64,000 bases of DNA. It comes from Diadema setosum. Lineage: Eukaryota; Echinodermata; Echinoidea; Diadematoida; Diadematidae. Within the stretch, counting starts at the first letter, position 1; each line of letters begins with the position of its first letter. The stretch spans positions 9,484,010 to 9,548,009 of the forward strand of contig NC_092690.1 in assembly GCF_964275005.1 (NCBI RefSeq), given 5' to 3'. Position numbers and translations under genes: made by a program. Shown piece after piece: positions 24,601 to 33,350 of the stretch. Under the pieces are notes generated by a model. The model had not been told where the DNA came from, ran no database searches, and worked only from the letters and a program-made list of their open reading frames with translations.

Positions 24601-27600
24601 TGAATGCCACCCCAGTCTTTCCTTGTTTTATTGGCTCCCAATTATTGAGCACAGTAAGTGTCAAAATTTGTAACTTGACAACAAAATTTAGAACTAGCAG
24701 TGAACTGTTAGTGAACTTTGGACATAAATGACAACTGTAGTTCCATCATCACTGTATTGCTCTTTAGCTGCGTGACATATTCAAATTTTACTACAGCTGA
24801 ATGGAATGTGGAGATAGCATGTCACTGTCAAGACTGGTTTATTCTCTTTCATTCTTCAGAATTCATTGTGCTATTTGTTTATTTTTTATTTTTTATGCTT
24901 TTTGCATTATTTTCATTTCTTATATTTTTTTTTTCTGAAGTAGATATAGAAAAAAAGAAGAAACTTGATCAAATAGACACATGATACAATACCATTCAGG
25001 CAGCTTCAACCCAAAATAAGCACAATAAAAAATGTGTGTAGAGTGTGGTGGGATATGCAAAGTTTTTCATGAAAAAACTTGTTTGGCATCAACTCTCATG
25101 TGAATTTTGTTAATTAAAAAAACTGAGAAAGTGGAATCAAGGAACTTCTTCATGTGGAAAAATGGAGAGGAAGTTCTTCCTCATCTTCTTAATTTGTGCC
25201 TTTTAGTTCTCATACCTGATTTGTTTTCTGGCATGCTTGTATCCTAGGCACCTTCAGATTGCTTCTAGCATGTCCAGATAAGCTGAATTGAAAGAAATGT
25301 CTCTTTAGCGTTATTACTCATCTAAGTCATTCCCTGTGTTCCTTCGGATAAGAAACCTAAATAGTTGTAGACTGCTCTGAGCAGTTCCTGGAGAAATTGA
25401 AAGAAATTAAGTATTGTGTACGCCATGTGTTTAGCGAGTCTAAATTGTTGCAAACTGGGACTTCCCAACGATTTCACGAGTGGTTAAATTCGCGATATTG
25501 GAGTACTGTACCGACCGGAGCAATCTTTACTTATGTGCCACATTCATATCAGGATCAGAGTCATTATTTATAAAAACCGCGAAATATTTGGCGTGTACAG
25601 TATCATTGTCCCCTGCAATTACTTGTCTAACTTTTCCTTCTTGTCTTGCTCTCCTGCTTGCCAGAATCCCAGATAGTCCTGGACTGCTTCCAGCACTTGA
25701 TTGAGAAGCTGAAGGAGAGTGAGATCAAGAACCAGATGACCTTCCTCCGCTCACAGTACACCACCCTCTGCAAGAAGGCCTTCAAGGGCCGAGCCCCATT
25801 CAAGGGCGAGTACTTTGTGGACATTGCTTCCTCGGAGGCCACTCGCTTACTTGCCGAAGGGGGCGATTTACTGCCGAACGCCAGCATCTCTCAAGAAGAT
25901 CAGCCAGGCACCAGTCACACCGGAGCAGGAGATAGTGCAGGAGCTGGGACACATGAAGATGTAGCGAGTAGCCCACAAGGGTCCACGAGCTGGCGAGGCA
26001 AGTTTGATGAATGCCTGGAGGCCCTGATGCTGAATCCTCTGTGCATACCCGAAGACCTCCTAGACTTGATGCCTCGTGAAAAGCTTGATGAACCTGAGGA
26101 AAAGAGGAACTGTGATGAAGGTGCCACTGATCAAGCCAGGGTGGAGACTGCACACTCTAGTGAGGATCATCAGGAAGAAGATGCTGTAGATGATGATGAT
26201 TATGATGATATCTCTGCTACACAAGGGCATGTTGTTTCTGGCCAAAATGGGTCAGGAGATACTTGTGCAGCTGAAAGCAGTGATGCAGTCAAAAATCATG
26301 GAAACATGGCAGTGGATGTTTGCGTCACAGACAAGGACTCTCATGCGTGTTCGAATGGCAGTGAGCCCACTGGAGATGGAGAACCACAGGTGACAGCTGC
26401 ACAAGCTGGTCAAGATCATGCCACTCAGGAAGAATTCGGGAGACAGGATGATGACCAATTTGAACCGATGTTGCTGGAAGAGGATGGAACCAATGAGGTT
26501 GCCACTGCTGCAGACTTGGCTCTGGCTGACACACAGAGTGATCCAGCAATGCCGGCAATTTCAGCAACTTGTCTTGATGAGATTGATAACAGCTTGCCTC
26601 AAATGGATAGGCCGAAGTCCCTTTTGGGTCAAGAACCATCTGGGCTGGACTGTGAGCAAGTAGTGCAAGTGTCCTCTGGAGGTGACAGCTCTGGTGTGGA
26701 GCCATTAGATGGGAATCTTCCAAATGTTAATCAGTTCATAGAGCCTCCCCAAATTCCTGTCATGACAGTCCCTCCCCCTGTAACTGGAAATGTTGGTGGA
26801 GTGCCCCAAAGCTGTAACATTCTTGACCTAATTCCTTCAAGGCAAACCTTTGCATCCTGTAGCCAAGTAGGTCCTGTCTTGCCAGCAAGTTTATCTCAGC
26901 CTGGTCAGTGTTTGGCAGCAGGTGGCCTACCGTTGGCTGGGAGTGTGGGTTTCCAGAACGTGGTGCCCACGGTCGCCCCGCCACTTCAACCATTCATGGC
27001 ACCCAATATCATTCAGCAGGTAAATCCACTCCTGCAGCCGGCTGCACCCATCATCAGCATGTTTAGTGGAGGAGTCCTCGGCGAGTCAGCTGGCCAGCTC
27101 TTGAGGATCAACCTCTCACATCTGGGCCCCAATTCCAACATAGTCATTCCAGCCTCGGCTTTGCCAGGAGGCATCATCACGGTTAAAGCTCCAGAGGTGC
27201 CAACCAACATTGTCCCCATTCCCCAGGAACCTGCCCCATCAGGCAATGATACCCCTTTTCAGAGTGAGGCCATACCAGACCCTGGTGAAATCAGTCAGCC
27301 ATGTTCAACATCTCTACCAAAGCCTCCAAACACATCTGTTGCATCAAGCCCAACTGAACAGACAGAGAATGATTTCTCACTATCTGTGCAACAAGAACCC
27401 GTTGCTTGTGATGGAAACCTTGGAGACAGTTTGAGTGATGTGATGCAAGTTCAGTCTGCTGCCCCAACACCTGTTGTTCAACAGCCCAGTATTGTTTCTC
27501 CACTTTGCCCATCACCTGACAGTGACATGCAGGCCAGCCTGTCCAGTGGTAGCCATTCTGCTTCAGCTAACACAGTGACTAGCACATCATGTAATGATCG

Positions 27601-30600
27601 GGCTCCAATATCACACATAGTAGATACTCCAGGTGTGTCACAGACATGCACCGAGCTGCCTATTGCTTTGCAGGACACATCCACAAATCTGCCTATTGTT
27701 TCGGAGGATGCATCCACAGAACTGCCTATTGCTTCGCAAAACACATCCACAACCTCTGACCCATGCGTGAGCAGATCTGAACTAAATGCTGCCCTGTCCC
27801 CTACTGGAGAAGTTATGACAGAGATACCCCAGACTGAGAAACTTATGGTGGAGGGAGCAGAAACAGACACAACAACCTCTGACCCATGCGTGAGCAGGTC
27901 TGAGTTAAATGCTGCACTGCCCCCTACTGCAGAAGTTATGACAGAGATGCCCCAGACTGAGAAACTTATGGTGGAAGGAGCAGAAATAGACACAACAACC
28001 TCTGAACCATGCGCGAGCAGGTCTGAGTTAAATGCTGCACTGCCCCCTACTGCAGAAGTTATGACAGAGATGCCCCAGACTGATAAACTTATGGTGGAAG
28101 GAGCAGAAACAGACACAGCAGTACCATCAGATGACAGTTCTCAGAAAAATGCAGAAATGGTGACATTGCAGTCAAACACAGACATAGATAGCTCAGTTGC
28201 AGTGACTACTTTGACTTATTCACTGGAAGATGATGTAGTCCCTGTGGATGCTCTGCCCATGGAGGTTGGCACAGCAACAGGAGGAGATTCTGAGCAAGAC
28301 CCTGCTGGTCAAGAGTCTCAGGAACTAGGAGCAGCACTGGCCACTGAGGATTCCATTTTGGACACCGCCACACCGATGACTGATTCTTCCCCTGAGCATG
28401 CTGGGACACCATTGGAGAGATCATTAATGCCAATACCAGCAAGCAGTGCGTGCACAGAGTCTTCACAAGCCCATGATATTGAGGCCAATGTGGGAGTCAC
28501 TGCATCAGAACCAAGTTTATCATTGGCTGCTTTACCTATGGATCACACATACTACAAGACCCACTCAGAGTGTCAAGTTGAAGAAGAGTGTCCAAAAGAA
28601 AAAGAGTGTCCAAAAGAAACAGAGTATCCATTAGAAGACCCAGCTTCAGGGAAGTCATTTCCTACAGATGCTAATATCCTTAGCCTGGCTGCATATGAAG
28701 ATCACTTTTTGTATAAGAGTCCACTTTCAAAGCAAAATGCACCAGAGGGAGACTTGCTAAGCAGTGTTGTGGACACTAATTCCTTGGCACGAAAGATATC
28801 GTCACCAGCAAGAACCAGTAGTGCTTCCCTAGAATCACACACATCTACTCTTGATAAGTTCTGTTCCAGTCATGTATTAAGTCCAACCAAAACCGATGTG
28901 ATTAACTCCAGAGTTAAGCAGACTGATGATAATGTTACAAGGTCAAAGAATATAGCTAGTGGTTTGGAGAAATTCATAGTTTTACCATGGTCAGTGAAGG
29001 CCCTTGAGAGAAAGGATCAACAGTGGAGGAAGCTGCAGGAGTCTAAGTGTCAACCAAAAATTGTACCTTCATCCCTTCAGGAATCACCCGCAGGAGAGGG
29101 CATGAGTCAAGTGGGAGGGCGTCAGCAAATTGATGAAAGTTCAAACATCAGACCAGATAAAGTTGTTACAAAGGAGCCAAACAAAGTTGGTGGAGCTGAT
29201 GGCTGCACTATCCAGGTAGAAGGAGAAAAACATAACAGTCCTTCTGGCAATTTGAGTTCGAGTGATGCCAGCAGTGGCGAGCCCCTAAAGCGTAAAAGAG
29301 GCCGACCTCGAAAGAAGGATCAACAGATGGGGAAGGTACAGGACTGTGAAGGTCAACTAAAACTCGCACCTTTATCCTTTGGGGAAAGAAGCACTGAAGA
29401 GGGAATAAGTCAAGTGGAGGGACATCAGCAAATTAGTGAAAGTTCAAACAAAGTACACGATAAAGGTTTGGAAAAGAAGACAGGTAAAGAGGTGCTTGTG
29501 AACAAAGTCGATGGTACTGATGAATGTGCTATCCAGGTGGAAGCAGAAAAGCATGAAAATCCTTCTGGTGATTTCAGTTTGAGTGATGCCAGCAGTTGTG
29601 AGCTGCTGAAGTGTAAAAGGGGCCGACCTCCGAAGAAGCAACAAGCCAGGGATTCTGGATCACCAAGTGTGGAGGGTGAGCCCCCAAAGCGTAAGAGAGG
29701 CCGACCTCCAAAGAAGAATCAACAGAGGAGGAACCTGCAGGACTCTGAAGGTCACCCAGAAGTGACCCTGTCACCTCTTCTGGAATCCACCACCACAGAA
29801 GACATGAGTCCAATGGAAGGACATCAGCAAAGTGATGAAAGTTCAAACATCAGACCAGATAAAGTTGTGACAAAGGAGCCAAAGAAGGTTGGTGGAGCTG
29901 ATGGATATGCTATCCAGGTTGAAGCAGAAAAACCTAACAATCCTTCTTCTGGCAGTTTGAGTTGGAGTGATGCCAGCAGTGGTGAGTCACAGAAGCGTAA
30001 AAGAGGCCGACCTCCGAAGAAGCAGCAAGCCAGTGATTCTGGATTACCAAGTACGGAGGGTGAATGCATGCACCAGTCTTATCCCGTCTCACAGTCAAAG
30101 AACATTGCTGCGGCTGCAGTGCAGGTGAGAAAGAGAGGACGTCCACCGAAGACGGGCAGAATTGGTGAAAAAGATCCAGCTCATAACACAAGACTACCAG
30201 CAGAAGAAGGTGTCACCCTAGTTCTTCCAAAATCTCCTTTACAGATCCACGTAATCAAGTCGGGCACAAATGCGACAGATGTTCCACCTCACATGGAAGC
30301 CCAAAAGCGTGGTAGGGGTCGTCCTCCAAAACGTCGGAGAGAAGGTGGTGATGACCCTTCTGACTTGCATGGACTTACAAACCCTAGCCAATCAAATAAT
30401 ACTCTGGTATCAGACACCAAACTGAAATTGAAGGGAACCCCTGATAGAGGAGAGGTACCTGGGATGCCAAAGCGTAAGAGAGGGCGGCCGCCCAAGAGCA
30501 AAAATGAAGATCATTCCAATTTGCCAAATACTAGTACATGTACTGCCACTCGGCCTAAGGTATCGGGAAACAGGGGCACTGAGCAAATTCTGAAGGCAGG

Positions 30601-31012
30601 TAATTCGAAGAAGTCTGGGTCTCCTCTCAAGATACGTATGCCATTCCAAAGTCCAGCATTGCCATCCCCACATGCTGCTGGTCCATCGGGAACAAGTAGG
30701 GAATGGTACAAGTCCTCACATGGCCAGGGCACTGGGCATATTCTGAAGGGAGGGCGACGGGTGGCAGATAGTTTGAAGAAGTCTGGGTCTCCCCTCATGG
30801 TACGTCTATCACTCCAAAGTCCAGTGTCGCCAACCCCACGTGCTGCTAGTCAATCAGTGATGGATTCGAGGAGAGCCACTGCAAGAAATGTGACCACAGG
30901 TAAACCTTCCGTTCCAGAGGTGAAGGGTGCTAGTACGACATCGGTAAAATCAGGACTTGAATCACCGCCACGAAAGACAACTGTCTTTTTCTCGCTCAAG
31001 AAGACCAAGTGA
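15551..31012 (+). CDS. SNAPC2: SNAPC2 (SNAP45) homologue with giant AT-hook C-terminal extension
   Basis: The CDS joins 15551-15614, 16201-16330, 16767-16876, 17806-17846, 18613-18678, 24202-24337 and 25665-31012. All introns are GT-AG and every junction keeps phase, giving about 1,964 residues. SNAPC2 is a subunit of the complex that binds the proximal sequence element of snRNA genes for RNA polymerase II and III. Family features in order are a Myb-like helix around RWSPEEK (residues 50-56), a second conserved helix around residues 75-101, a PIE-(I/V)-W motif at residues 113-117, an FxxxxIxxYL motif at 158-167 and an ESxxVLD motif at 183-189. The human protein is about 334 residues, so this one is roughly six times longer. 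The extra length lies in one exon with acidic, Ser/Thr/Pro-rich repeats and seven AT-hooks. The start ATG at 15551 is the first in the spliced frame. Family assignment is recognition by eye; the extension's role is unknown. Confidence 0.8.
16201..16330 (+). CDS. SNAPC2: SNAPC2 homologue, second coding exon (Myb-like helix)
   Basis: Starts after the acceptor ATGAAG at 16200, completing a Glu codon with the previous exon. It encodes a basic Arg/Pro/Lys stretch then KRPRWSPEEKVRLLRVLE, which resembles the Trp-containing first helix of Myb/SANT-type domains and the N-terminus of SNAPC2. The donor is GAG followed by GTTAGA at 16331. Confidence 0.8.
16767..16876 (+). CDS. SNAPC2: SNAPC2 homologue, third coding exon
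   Basis: Acceptor ATCCAG at 16766, donor GTATGT at 16877. It encodes 36 whole codons including DNLALRREVATRKKTEVAIF, matching the second conserved helical block of SNAPC2 (human counterpart: pattern ELARELRGRSEAEI). The conserved DNA-binding-like fold is thus split between this exon and the previous one. Confidence 0.8.
17806..17846 (+). CDS. SNAPC2: SNAPC2 homologue, fourth coding exon (41-bp micro-exon)
   Basis: A good polypyrimidine tract and CTGCAG precede it; the donor GAG followed by GTGAGT is consensus. It encodes 13 codons ending HSPIE, the first part of the family motif PIE-x-W, whose Trp is in the next exon. Fragments of pogo-like MITEs lie on both sides, at about 17620-17742 and 17905-17980. 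Confidence 0.8.
18351..18564. mobile_element. 214-bp MITE with GACAATTGCTCC ends
   Basis: The left end carries GCGACAATTGCTCCC near 18370 and the right end GGGAGCAATTGTCGC near 18530, each followed outward by a second inverted match (CATGACACG and CGTGTCA). The middle has degenerate AACCCTAA words that only superficially resemble telomere repeat. Non-coding, in SNAPC2 intron 5. Confidence 0.7.
18613..18678 (+). CDS. SNAPC2: SNAPC2 homologue, fifth coding exon
   Basis: Acceptor CTTTAG at 18612, donor AAG followed by GTGAGT at 18679; 22 codons, phase 0 at both ends. It begins IWNDLLGDFGDF, completing the conserved motif that corresponds to PIEVWTDL in vertebrate SNAPC2. Confidence 0.85.
18740..19160 (+). 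repeat. Probable dispersed repeat, class unknown
   Basis: The texts AAAATATCTCAAAAACTTGT (18781) and TTGGCGGAGGTCTGTGCTCT (19106) look to me like pieces of a widespread interspersed repeat of animal genomes. I cannot name the family or define its ends. Confidence 0.3.
19443..19690 (+). repeat. Imperfect ~121-bp tandem duplication
   Basis: The phrase GTTAACACATA followed by GGACGATCGCT occurs at about 19476-19505 and again at 19597-19626, with AGAGTTTT and GACAGAGG preceding both. Two diverged copies; no coding function seen. Confidence 0.65.
19995..20175. mobile_element. Possible small inverted-repeat element
   Basis: Starts TTACAGTAAAACATGATATT and contains GCAAATTGG, GCGAAATTG and similar words on both strands. 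It resembles the palindromic repeat at 33248-33350. Boundaries are uncertain. Confidence 0.4.
20626..23191 (-). pseudogene. FEN1/XPG-like nuclease with C-terminal CXC-like domain, frameshifted
   Basis: Read on the minus strand, consecutive fragments in shifting frames (about 23191-22985, 23018-22482, 22368-22117, 22074-21862, 21941-21663, 21724-21098, 21249-20626) follow one another as one protein of about 800 residues broken by at least four frameshifts. The middle part carries IVVFDGY, GDADVLIAKTA, GEDTDLLVLL and AGCDTTSHISGIGKG. In order and spacing these resemble the metal-binding Asp/Glu motifs and the GCDY-xx-GIxGIG helix-turn-helix region of FEN1/XPG 5' nucleases. The end has a Cys-rich run (RCNCKTDCNTRRCTCKK...CTPACGECKG) like a tesmin/TSO1 CXC domain. 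I recognise the overall protein as a recurrent uncharacterised family of marine invertebrate genomes; its official name is unknown to me. The N-terminal part with YFAAAGHSLYAKS has no domain I can name. This copy is not functional as it stands. Confidence 0.7.
23494..23970 (+). repeat. 244-bp tandem duplication next to right TIR
   Basis: The copies start at 23494 and 23738 with GCTTTCCT and both run through GGATGCTGATGTAATGATGT to CCCCCACCTATATTCCTCTA. They are about 95% alike by eye. The second copy merges into the right inverted repeat; the first ends in a truncated piece of it. This is an internal duplication of the element's end. Confidence 0.85.
24202..24337 (+). CDS. SNAPC2: SNAPC2 homologue, sixth coding exon
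   Basis: Acceptor TTCTGCAG at 24201, donor G followed by GTAGGC at 24338. It encodes DDFKPARIHQYLAALIRG, equivalent to the vertebrate FEKIYKYLSS block. It follows a 5.5-kb intron that holds an antisense transposon-like element ending about 130 bp upstream of this exon. Confidence 0.85.
25410..25603. mobile_element. Short TIR element, TACTGTATACGCC family, copy 2
   Basis: Begins GTATTGTGTACGCCA and ends TTGGCGTGTACAGTAT. It shares CGATTTCACGAGTGGTTAAATTCGCG with the reverse complement of the copy at 9416-9673. It ends only 61 bp before the acceptor of the giant SNAPC2 exon. Confidence 0.65.
25665..31012 (+). CDS. SNAPC2: SNAPC2 homologue, 5.35-kb terminal exon
   Basis: Acceptor GCTTGCCAG at 25664; TGA at 31010-31012. 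It encodes residues 184-1964 in one open frame. The first ~65 residues (ESQIVLDCFQHLIEKL onward) are helical and match the C-terminal conserved block of SNAPC2. Then comes low-complexity sequence: an acidic patch with DDDDYDD (near residue 360), hydrophobic/Pro-rich stretches, three 41-residue tandem repeats (878-1000), a DHTY tetrapeptide at 1142, three ~101-133-residue modules, seven AT-hooks (1391-1794) and two KKSGSPL repeats near the end. No transposase, chromodomain or enzyme fold is seen. Antisense open frames in this exon are shadows. Confidence 0.85.
27749..28117 (+). repeat. Three in-frame 123-bp (41-aa) tandem repeats
   Basis: Unit starts are at about 27749, 27872 and 27995, each beginning TTSDPC or TTSEPC and containing SRSELNAALPPTAEVMTE. 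The units are nearly identical at the DNA level, so the duplication is recent. Just upstream, three shorter units of the LPIA-x-(Q/E)-D/N-TST type (about 27657-27748) show a second, older tandem expansion. Confidence 0.9.
29015..30030 (+). repeat. Three tandem modules each ending in AT-hook(s)
   Basis: Modules start at 29015, 29318 and 29717 with DQQW, DQQM and NQQR. Each runs through SQVEGHQQ, DESSN, KVGGADG, IQVEAEK and SDASSGE before ending in KRKRGRPPKK or a variant. The first unit is 101 residues; the second is 133 and carries two AT-hooks. The AT-hook array therefore grew by duplication of a whole module and not of the hook alone. Confidence 0.85.
29288..30499 (+). other. Seven AT-hook DNA-binding motifs in SNAPC2 extension
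   Basis: GRP cores flanked by Lys/Arg occur in KRKRGRPRKK (29288), KCKRGRPPKK (29609), KRKRGRPPKK (29687 and 29993), RKRGRPPKTG (30128), KRGRGRPPKR (30305) and KRKRGRPPKS (30470). AT-hooks of this form bind the minor groove of AT-rich DNA in HMGA-type proteins. The motif call is secure; binding by this protein is inferred. Confidence 0.9.
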
Positions 31013-32282
31013 GGTTCAAAGCACCATTCAAACTTAGAGTGTCAGCCAAAAAGATTTTTTCAAAATGTTGGCCATAATTAAAAGATTTGTCAGCGTTTTA
31101 TGGGGAGAATCTGCCATTCTCATTTGCCAGCTTTCCGAATTTGGATGAGATTTGTCAGTAGCAACATTATGATATCAGATTTGATGAGAATTTATCTTAT
31201 ATCCCAGGAAGTTAGAAAAATCTGTTTAGAATTTTTGTCTGACATTGAAAGTTGCCGTTTTAAGTAAAATTGCGGTACAGGTGAAGGATTTTGCGAGGAA
31301 AGATTTTGAAATTGATTAATTATTTTTTCCACATTTATAATTAAGGCACTTCTTGTGGGATGCTATAGTTATGGACCCATGTGGATGCTGTTAACAGTGA
31401 ACTTAGGATGATGCTTGAATCGTGTGAGCGCTGAAGTACTTCTGGTAATTGAATGCCCGGAGCTGTTGCCGCACTATTATCAGAGAGGTTTTGAGTAGAT
31501 GCCTGCTATGCACGAAATGGGGGTCAGTGCAAACAGCTTGCTGCACTTCTTAGATTTTATCATTTCATACAGTACACCCTTAGCTAGCTAGGAGTCTTAT
31601 TGTTGATAATCACTTGATGATTGCTATTATCAGTGATAAGGTAGCAGTGTGAATATGGCTGGAGACATGTTTTGTCTATGAAACTCATTGTGCGGTCCTG
31701 TATTATGCTGTACCACTGTGATAATAATGTTGGAGTGCAGGTGATTGTGCAGGTGAATTAGTCCTTATATATTTCTTTTCGTGGAAATTCCAGGAAAGAA
31801 ATGGTGTAATTTAGCAGTTCACTTTTTTCGAAATACACTCATATGATTTACCTGTATTAGTGCTCTGATAGTCAAAAAGCAGGACATAGATTTATTCATC
31901 ACCTTTTTAATTATTATACTGCACTTGGTAGCTTCCCCTCCAAAATACTCCCAGTGGAGTTTTAACTGGAGTTGCATTGCCAAGAGTGGTATGCTTTTTT
32001 TTTTTTTAGCATGAGCTACTTGCAGATGTATCCATAATTAGAGCATTTTTGAGTGTCTCTATCGATGTCTTCTGTACTGTGGAAGGCACGAGTTTATTCC
32101 GCTCAGCAGTTGAACGGTTAGAAAATGAATTGGCAGTTGCCTTTAATCTTGTGTGTTTCTGCAGGAATTGCGTGGCAAGTGACCTATTTTGTCTCTAATG
32201 GGTTGTGTCTCAAGGAATCTTTCATACTTAATATCTAAAAGACCATTTACAATTTTAGATAAGCATGTGAAATGATGATACT
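31013..32282 (+). other. SNAPC2 3' untranslated region and downstream sequence
   Basis: Follows the stop codon directly. An ATTAAA lies at 31077-31082, and no strong AATAAA occurs before the LINE fragment at 32283, so the cleavage site is unresolved. The sequence is unique-looking and AT-rich, without other genes. Confidence 0.4.
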
Positions 32283-32480
32283 TCATCTGTTGTTATAATG
32301 GTTCAAGTCAAGGTCATGGAGAATAGATATAATGCTATAGTTGCTCCTGTATGTGTTGGAGACAAATTTAGCTGCTCTCTTTTGCACTTGTCCAATACCC
32401 TTTACATTCTTCCTTGTATAAGGGTCCCATGCAGCCGCTGCATATTCCAAGCGGGGTCTTACCAATGTCAAAGACGGCTT
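32283..32480 (-). mobile_element. Non-LTR retrotransposon (LINE) reverse-transcriptase 3' fragment
   Basis: The minus frame reads LVRPRLEYAAAAWDPYTRKN, then Q-x-x-AAKFV and SIISILHDL. This is the typical region just after the reverse-transcriptase domain in CR1/jockey-type LINEs (pattern LVRPxLEYAxxxWDPY...QRRAARFV). Only about 65 residues remain and no upstream RT or endonuclease is present, so it is a 5'-truncated fragment. The exact clade is not determined. Confidence 0.75.
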
Positions 32481-32639
32481 CTCCTTAGCTAAAGCAGAAC
32501 AATGATTGAAATTCCTTTTGATGAAGCATGATAAATGAATGATTGGGGCATCTATTTTTCCCCCCATGACATAAGATTGTATATTGCTGTTGGGGTGACA
32601 AAATCTTGTATCTCAAAAATATAAAATGTTCAGGAGAGT

Positions 32640-32670
32640 GAAACCCCTCCCCCCCCACACACACACACAA
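32640..32670 (+). repeat. C/(CA)n simple repeat
   Basis: CCCCTCCCCCCCC followed by seven CA units. Confidence 0.8.
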
Positions 32671-32946
32671 ATAGCAGCCAAAACACTATTAACACATGTG
32701 ACCACCTTTCCTTTGACATGTTGTGGTGGCTTCATTTTTGGGATGAGACAGCTAGGATTTGGACAGGACATCACTTACCTGATTATCTGACAATTGTTCA
32801 GAAAAGTGATTTTCGTCAAAATTTGAGATACAAGGTCTTGTCACCCCAGCGACAATATGTTCTCAATTATGATGACTCTAAGATTCATCCAGAAACTGTT
32901 AAGCAGCTTCTGTGCTATGTACATATTTTGAATATATTCAAGAGCT

Positions 32947-33135
32947 GTCATGGCTGAGCAGTTAGAACCACGTGAATGAGACAGCAGGCTTCCATGCATG
33001 TATGAGGTTCAAGTCCCATCCCGGCAGTAGTGCCCTTTGGCAGAGCACTTTAATCATTGTTAGCAAGTCTTTTGGAGGAGACTTCAAGCCGTTGGCCCCA
33101 TGTGTAGGAGAGTTATATCCTGTGCATGAAAAAGA
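32947..33135 (+). mobile_element. tRNA-derived SINE
   Basis: An RNA polymerase III A box, TGGCTGAGCAGTTAGA (32951-32966), and a B box, GGTTCAAGTCC (33006-33016), have tRNA-like spacing, and the sequence resembles a Leu/Ser-type tRNA head. A non-tRNA body follows (TGCCCTTTGGCAGAGCACTTTAATC), as in many SINEs. The tRNA part does not fold as an intact tRNA, so this is a retroposon and not a tRNA gene. The 3' end is ill-defined. Confidence 0.65.
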
Positions 33136-33247
33136 ACACACTTCTCTTCTCTTGTCCGTAGTAGGGAGAAATCCAGGTGAAGTGGTCAACTGCAAAGAAA
33201 AAAAAAAAGCAAAAAAACAAAACAAAACAAAACAAACAAACACCTGA

Positions 33248-33350
33248 TACTGTAAAACAAGGAATGTTTGCATGTATTTTAATTTCACAAATTTTGCGAG
33301 AACCAAGATTTGCAAAATTAAAATGCACGCAAATGTTCTTGTTTACAATA
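33248..33350. mobile_element. ~103-bp palindromic repeat
   Basis: TACTGTAAAACAAGGAATGTTTGCATG at the left is mirrored by ACGCAAATGTTCTTGTTTACA at the right, with TTTTAATT/AATTAAAA inside. It abuts the next TIR element directly. Confidence 0.65.

Noticed and set aside
27478..28116. 212-codon antisense open frame under SNAPC2 exon
   Set aside because: It mirrors the 41-residue tandem repeats of the sense frame and has no splice or domain support.
32947..33030. Intact tRNA gene
   Set aside because: A and B boxes are good, but the stems do not pair and SINE-type body follows; called a SINE instead.
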